Made by a program: the position numbers and the translations under genes. Shown here one piece after another: positions 6,707 to 9,523 of a DNA stretch of 9,523 nucleotides. Each line of letters starts with the position of its first letter. Within the stretch, counting starts at the first letter, position 1. The stretch spans positions 1-9,523 of the forward strand of contig VGPQ01000031.1 in assembly GCA_016882555.1 (NCBI GenBank), read 5' to 3'. This DNA comes from Cyanobacteria bacterium M_surface_7_m2_040. GTDB lineage: Bacteria > Cyanobacteriota > Cyanobacteriia > PCC-6307 > Cyanobiaceae. The notes beneath the pieces were generated by a model, which saw nothing but the letters and a program-made list of their open reading frames with translations, searched no databases and was not told the origin of the DNA.

Positions 6707-7426
6707 ATGGGCCTGCTCACAGGCCAACCATGGTGGCTGCAACAGGGGGTCGGCATCGCTGCTGTGGCCCTCTGGCTGACGCTGCTGGCGATCGCCGCGA
6801 TCCAGCTGCGCCGTCACACCCTTGGCAACCAAGCCAACGGGCCTCAACGGGAGTGGAGCCGCAAGCTGGTGCACATCGGCACCGGAGCCGTGGTGCCCCT
6901 GGCTTGGCTCTTCGGCATCGATCGGCTGATTGCCATCCCCGCGGCAGCCGGCATCACGGTGCTCACTGCAATCAACCACCGCCATCGCCTGCTCCCGGCC
7001 ATTGAGGATGTGGGCCGTCACAGCTACGGCACCGTTGCCTACGGCGCTGCGATCACCGTGTTGCTGTTGGCGTTCTGGCCCCATCAGGCTGATGCGGTGT
7101 GCGCGGGGGTGTTGGTGATGGCGATCGGCGACGGCCTGGCCGGTGTGATCGGTGCCTGGATTCCGTCAACCAGCTGGCAGCTGTGGGGTCATCGCAAATC
7201 GGTGCTGGGCACAGCCACTATGGCGTTAGCCAGCGCCGCGGTGCTGAGCATCCTCGCCGGCCTGGGCCGCGGGACAGCAGCCCTGAGCCAGCTGCAGCCA
7301 CCCAGTCAGGGTGCCGTGCTGGCGATCGCTCTGATCGCAACAGCCCTGGAGCAGCTGGCCTGGATGGGAATCGACAATCTGACCGTGCCGATCATCAGCG
7401 CATGGCTCTGGGCCAGTTGGCGTTGA
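6707..7426 (+). CDS. Phytol kinase-like membrane protein (VTE5 / dolichol kinase family)
   Basis: The 239-residue product is a polytopic membrane protein of the CTP-dependent polyprenol/phytol kinase family. In cyanobacteria and plants VTE5-type members phosphorylate phytol released from chlorophyll, feeding tocopherol or chlorophyll synthesis. Visible family motifs are REWSRKLVHIGTG (about 48-60), the acidic AIGDGLAGVIG (about 139-149), and GHRKSVLGT (about 161-169), which corresponds to the GKKSLEGT-type motif. About six or seven hydrophobic segments lie across the sequence, starting at residues 14-33. I chose ATG 6707; a TTG at 6701, directly after the sigma stop, would add two residues. 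No clear Shine-Dalgarno is present, which fits translational coupling to the sigma gene. Other polyprenol substrates cannot be excluded. Confidence 0.85.
   Translation: MGLLTGQPWWLQQGVGIAAVALWLTLLAIAAIQLRRHTLGNQANGPQREWSRKLVHIGTGAVVPLAWLFGIDRLIAIPAAAGITVLTAINHRHRLLPAIEDVGRHSYGTVAYGAAITVLLLAFWPHQADAVCAGVLVMAIGDGLAGVIGAWIPSTSWQLWGHRKSVLGTATMALASAAVLSILAGLGRGTAALSQLQPPSQGAVLAIALIATALEQLAWMGIDNLTVPIISAWLWASWR
6788..6795. repeat. HIP1 octamer
   Basis: GCGATCGC within the longer palindrome GGCGATCGCC (6787-6796), inside the phytol kinase-like gene. Confidence 0.6.
7322..7329. repeat. HIP1 octamer
   Basis: A third GCGATCGC, inside the phytol kinase-like gene near its 3' end. Confidence 0.6.
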
Positions 7427-7433
7427 CGGCAGC

Positions 7434-7772
7434 TCAGGCGCGCAACAACTGCTCGCAGCGCTGCTCCCAATCGTGCTGGGTGCCCAGACCGGCCACCACC
7501 AGGCGATCGGCCGGTTCGTCACGCAAGCGCAACTGCCACTGACGGATCAGTTCGGCCCGCTCGATCCAGCTGTTCACCACCGCGTTGTGGATCGCTGCCA
7601 GATCCCAATGGCGCTGCTGGGCCGTCTGCTGGGCCCAGGCCAGCAGGCCGTCGAGCTGGAAGGGGCGAAACCCGGCAAAGACGGGCCCTTGAGCCTGCTG
7701 GAGACGAGCCTGCTCGAAATAAAAGAGCTGCAGTGGATCGGTGACCCCGCAGAACTGAAGGAGATAACTCAT
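7434..7772 (-). CDS. Unrecognised small protein, 112 residues
   Basis: I do not recognise this protein family. The product begins MSYLLQFCGVTDPLQLFYFE and is rich in Gln, Leu and aromatic residues. It has no signal peptide or membrane segment that I can see, and it looks mainly helical and soluble. Tryptophans recur in LLAWAQQ, RHWDLAA, NSWIERA, RQWQLRL and HDWEQRC. The ATG at 7770-7772 is chosen because AAGGGG (7776-7781) lies three bases upstream; an upstream in-frame ATG at 7848-7850 would add 26 residues but lacks a ribosome binding site. The gene converges on the phytol kinase-like gene with a 7-base gap. Its upstream region holds a CIRCE element and candidate -35/-10 boxes, so it may be a heat-shock gene controlled by HrcA. 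No function can be proposed from the sequence alone. Confidence 0.7.
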   Translation of the reverse strand: MSYLLQFCGVTDPLQLFYFEQARLQQAQGPVFAGFRPFQLDGLLAWAQQTAQQRHWDLAAIHNAVVNSWIERAELIRQWQLRLRDEPADRLVVAGLGTQHDWEQRCEQLLRA

Positions 7773-7879
7773 CAACCCCTTCTGAACCAGTCCTTTCAAG
7801 CTAATCAGCTCAGCAACACAGCACCAAGACGATCTGCCGGCAGCAAACATTTCGTAGCAGAATCACCGTTGAAACTCTC

Positions 7880-7908
7880 ATTTAGCACTCTCATCTGCTG
7901 AGTGCCAA
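7880..7908 (-). promoter_or_regulatory. Candidate promoter overlapping the CIRCE element
   Basis: Read on the minus strand, TTGGCA (complement of 7903-7908) and CTAAAT (complement of 7880-7885) are separated by 17 bases, a good -35/-10 arrangement although the -10 box is weak. The two boxes lie in the two CIRCE arms, so a bound repressor would cover the promoter. The transcript would lead into the 112-residue protein gene. Confidence 0.4.
7882..7908. promoter_or_regulatory. CIRCE element (HrcA heat-shock operator)
   Basis: TTAGCACTC (7882-7890), nine bases (TCATCTGCT), then GAGTGCCAA (7900-7908). This matches the CIRCE consensus TTAGCACTC-N9-GAGTGCTAA at 17 of 18 positions, with the exact 9-base spacer. 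CIRCE is bound by the repressor HrcA and normally precedes groESL or other chaperone operons. Here the only downstream gene is the unrecognised minus-strand gene starting at 7772; on the plus strand the element faces the 3' end of the DAHP synthase gene. Confidence 0.85.
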
Positions 7909-7932
7909 TTTGTAGCCAACAGAGCTACAAAT
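7908..7932 (-). terminator. Hairpin just after the DAHP synthase stop
   Basis: ATTTGTAGC (7908-7916) and GCTACAAAT (7924-7932) form a 9-bp perfect stem with a 7-base loop CAACAGA. It begins at the stop codon of the minus-strand DAHP synthase gene, where a terminator is expected. It lacks a proper T-run, so it may be a weak terminator or an RNA 3'-end stabiliser. It directly abuts the CIRCE element. Confidence 0.45.
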
Positions 7933-9008
7933 CAAGCAACAGCCACGGTTTTAGTCTGCTGAGCGTGGGCCACAGCCGCAGCCAGATCGGCCATCAGCTC
8001 CGCCGTTGTGGCCAGATCAATGCAGGCATCGGTGATGCTCTGCCCGTAGGTGAGCTGGCTGAGGTCAGCCGGAATCGGCTGGTTGCCGGCCACCAGGTGG
8101 CTCTCCAGCATCACACCCATCACCTGGCTGCCCCCGCCGCGCACCTGCTCAGCGATGACCTGCAGCACCTCGCCCTGTCGGCGGTAGTCCTTGTTGGAGT
8201 TGCCATGGCTGCAATCGACCATCAGGCGGCTGGGCAGACCGGCCTTGGCCAACGACTCCGAAGCCTTGGCAATCGCCTCAGGGTGGTAATTGGTGCCGGT
8301 CTTACCGCCCCTGAGCACCAGATGGCCATCGGGATTGCCGGTGGTACTCACGATGGCCGCCGAACCCTCGTGGTTGATGCCCAGGAAATGGTGCGGCCTG
8401 GCCGCCGCCTCCATCGCGTTCACCGCGGTGGTGACGCTGCCGTCGGTGCCGTTCTTGAAGCCAATCGGCATCGACAGACCGGAGGCCATCTCGCGGTGGG
8501 TCTGGCTCTCGGTGGTGCGGGCGCCGATCGCCGTCCAGCTGATCAGATCAGCGATGTACTGGGGCACCACCGGATCCAGCAGCTCGGTGGCCGCCGGTAG
8601 GCCCATCTCGGCCAGGTGCAGCAGCAGACCGCGGGCCACCCGCAGCCCCGTGTTGATGTCGTAGCTGCCGTCGAGATGGGGATCGTTGATCAACCCCTTC
8701 CAACCCACGGTGGTGCGGGGCTTTTCGAAATAGACCCGCATCACCACCTCGAGCTGATCGCGGTACTGCTGCCGCAGGGCGGCAATGGCAGCGGCATACT
8801 CCTGGGCAGCCGTGGTGTCGTGGACCGAGCAGGGCCCCACGATCACCAGCAGGCGGCCGTCGCGGCCGTGCAGGATCGCCTGGATCCGCTCCCGGGCCTC
8901 GCGCACCGTGGCGGCAGCCGTCTCGCCCAGGGGCAGGTCGCTGTGCAGCAGCGCTGGCGGCACCAGGGGCCGGGTCTCAACCACATGCAGATCAGATGTG
9001 GGCAGCAT
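7932..9008 (-). CDS. aroG: 3-deoxy-7-phosphoheptulonate (DAHP) synthase, type I alpha (AroF/AroG/AroH class)
   Basis: This cytoplasmic enzyme condenses phosphoenolpyruvate with erythrose 4-phosphate to give DAHP, the committed first step of the shikimate pathway to aromatic amino acids, quinones and tocopherol precursors. The 358-residue length matches the E. coli isozymes (348-356). Visible motifs are VGPCSVHD with metal ligand Cys60, RVYFEKPRTTVGWKGL (91-106) for substrate binding, GARTTESQTHRE (162-173), GFKNGTDG (183-190), DCSHGNSNKD with His268, MLESHL with Glu302, and SITDACI with Asp327. All four metal ligands correspond to those of AroG. The ATG at 9006-9008 gives the family-like N-terminus. 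The frame is open further upstream, but that part is intergenic in character. Which amino acid inhibits it cannot be read; the symbol is given by class. Confidence 0.96.
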   Translation of the reverse strand: MLPTSDLHVVETRPLVPPALLHSDLPLGETAAATVREARERIQAILHGRDGRLLVIVGPCSVHDTTAAQEYAAAIAALRQQYRDQLEVVMRVYFEKPRTTVGWKGLINDPHLDGSYDINTGLRVARGLLLHLAEMGLPAATELLDPVVPQYIADLISWTAIGARTTESQTHREMASGLSMPIGFKNGTDGSVTTAVNAMEAAARPHHFLGINHEGSAAIVSTTGNPDGHLVLRGGKTGTNYHPEAIAKASESLAKAGLPSRLMVDCSHGNSNKDYRRQGEVLQVIAEQVRGGGSQVMGVMLESHLVAGNQPIPADLSQLTYGQSITDACIDLATTAELMADLAAAVAHAQQTKTVAVA

Positions 9009-9126
9009 GGCGGGGGCGGGCGTGACCCTATGCGCACTGAGGTCCAGCCTAGAAGCGAAAGGTGACGGCTTAGATGCAGGGCTGCAAGACTGAATGCAAA
9101 GCACGCCAATCCGGCAGCCAGCAACC
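9009..9126. other. Divergent intergenic region between DAHP synthase and the TMEM175-like gene
   Basis: This 118-base gap must hold the DAHP synthase promoter on the minus strand and any promoter for the plus-strand gene at 9127. I find no convincing -35/-10 pair, inverted repeat or riboswitch-like structure. Confidence 0.4.
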
Positions 9127-9523
9127 ATGCTTCCCTTCAGACACGTCGGCGCCCCAAAACCGGAGCATTGGCTGGGCCTAATTGATGCAACGTATGCCAT
9201 CGCAATGACCGTGCTTGCCTTGCTGCTGCCTGACATTCTGGGCGACGCCTTCAGGCAGTTTGAGGAAACACGAAAGACTTTTTCCCTGCTGATTAGCCTA
9301 TACCTGTCATGCTTTTACTTCTTAAGTCTTTTAATTTTATACGAGACATGGTGCTTCCATAGATGCATTATCGTACTATCGGGCTCTAAAAGTCGATTTC
9401 AAAATACAAATACTGCCCTGCTTCTTGGGATTGTCTGCCTCGTACCTCCATGGGTAGGTGCTGTCTTCAAAGCGATCAGCGAAAGCAATTTTTATATTCC
9501 AGACAAAACTTTTACAGTACTAG
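9127..9523 (+). CDS. TMEM175/DUF1211-like membrane protein (partial, runs off window end)
   Basis: The frame opened by ATG 9127 stays open for 132 codons to the window end. Three hydrophobic segments are visible, about residues 16-38, 52-77 and 95-113. The first contains LIDATYAIAMTVLALLLP, which resembles the FSDGVFAIAxTLLVL selectivity-filter helix of TMEM175-type potassium channels, although Phe-Ser of FSD is replaced by Leu-Ile. The later YETWCFHR and LLLGIVCLVPPW resemble the family's second and third helices. If correct, the product is an inner-membrane cation channel or related protein. The DNA falls from about 62% G+C at the start to about 39% over 9301-9523, and uses TTA, AGA, CTA and GTA codons that are scarce in the neighbouring genes. 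This suggests recent acquisition. The family assignment is moderate; the coding call is firmer. Confidence 0.62.
   Translation, partial: MLPFRHVGAPKPEHWLGLIDATYAIAMTVLALLLPDILGDAFRQFEETRKTFSLLISLYLSCFYFLSLLILYETWCFHRCIIVLSGSKSRFQNTNTALLLGIVCLVPPWVGAVFKAISESNFYIPDKTFTVL

Noticed and set aside
7902..8664. Plus-strand open frames opposite the DAHP synthase, considered as the gene controlled by CIRCE
   Set aside because: They are antisense to a complete, well-conserved DAHP synthase and have low-complexity His/Gly/Arg-rich translations. They do not resemble GroES or any chaperone.

Overview
The window looks like chromosomal DNA from a high-GC picocyanobacterium of the Synechococcus/Cyanobium type. 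The evidence is the gene content: a cyanobacterial NarM nitrate-reductase-associated protein next to moaC, a group 2 sigma-70 factor, a VTE5-like phytol kinase, a type I alpha DAHP synthase and three HIP1 octamers (GCGATCGC). Genus-level placement is inference. Most of the sequence is compact coding DNA with short gaps; no gene-free stretch exceeds 160 bases. I see no rRNA, tRNA, CRISPR array or insertion sequence.

Layout. (1) Positions 1-1573: the N-terminal part of moaC (minus strand, cut by the window start) faces away from narM, which is followed after 37 bases by a rubrerythrin gene. moaC and narM both serve nitrate assimilation (molybdenum cofactor, and nitrate reductase activity). (2) Positions 1610-3348: a YbjQ/UPF0145 gene on the minus strand diverges from an MFS drug-efflux-type transporter. 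A 7-bp perfect inverted repeat lies between them. (3) Positions 3426-7426: polyphosphate kinase ppk1, then a 143-base gap with two small inverted repeats and a candidate promoter, then a group 2 sigma factor that is almost fused (6-base gap) to a phytol kinase-like membrane protein. (4) Positions 7434-9008: on the minus strand, an unrecognised 112-residue protein and the DAHP synthase that starts the shikimate pathway. (5) Positions 9127-9523: a plus-strand gene running off the window end. It encodes a TMEM175/DUF1211-like membrane protein in DNA that falls to about 39% G+C, against roughly 65-70% in the core genes.

The most notable regulatory signal is a near-perfect CIRCE element (the HrcA heat-shock operator) at 7882-7908. 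It is not next to any chaperone gene. The only gene it can precede is the unrecognised 112-residue protein on the minus strand, and its half-sites coincide with plausible -35 and -10 boxes on that strand. The second point of interest is the composition break near the right edge, which may mark the start of an accessory region. I found no clear multi-gene undescribed system within the window.
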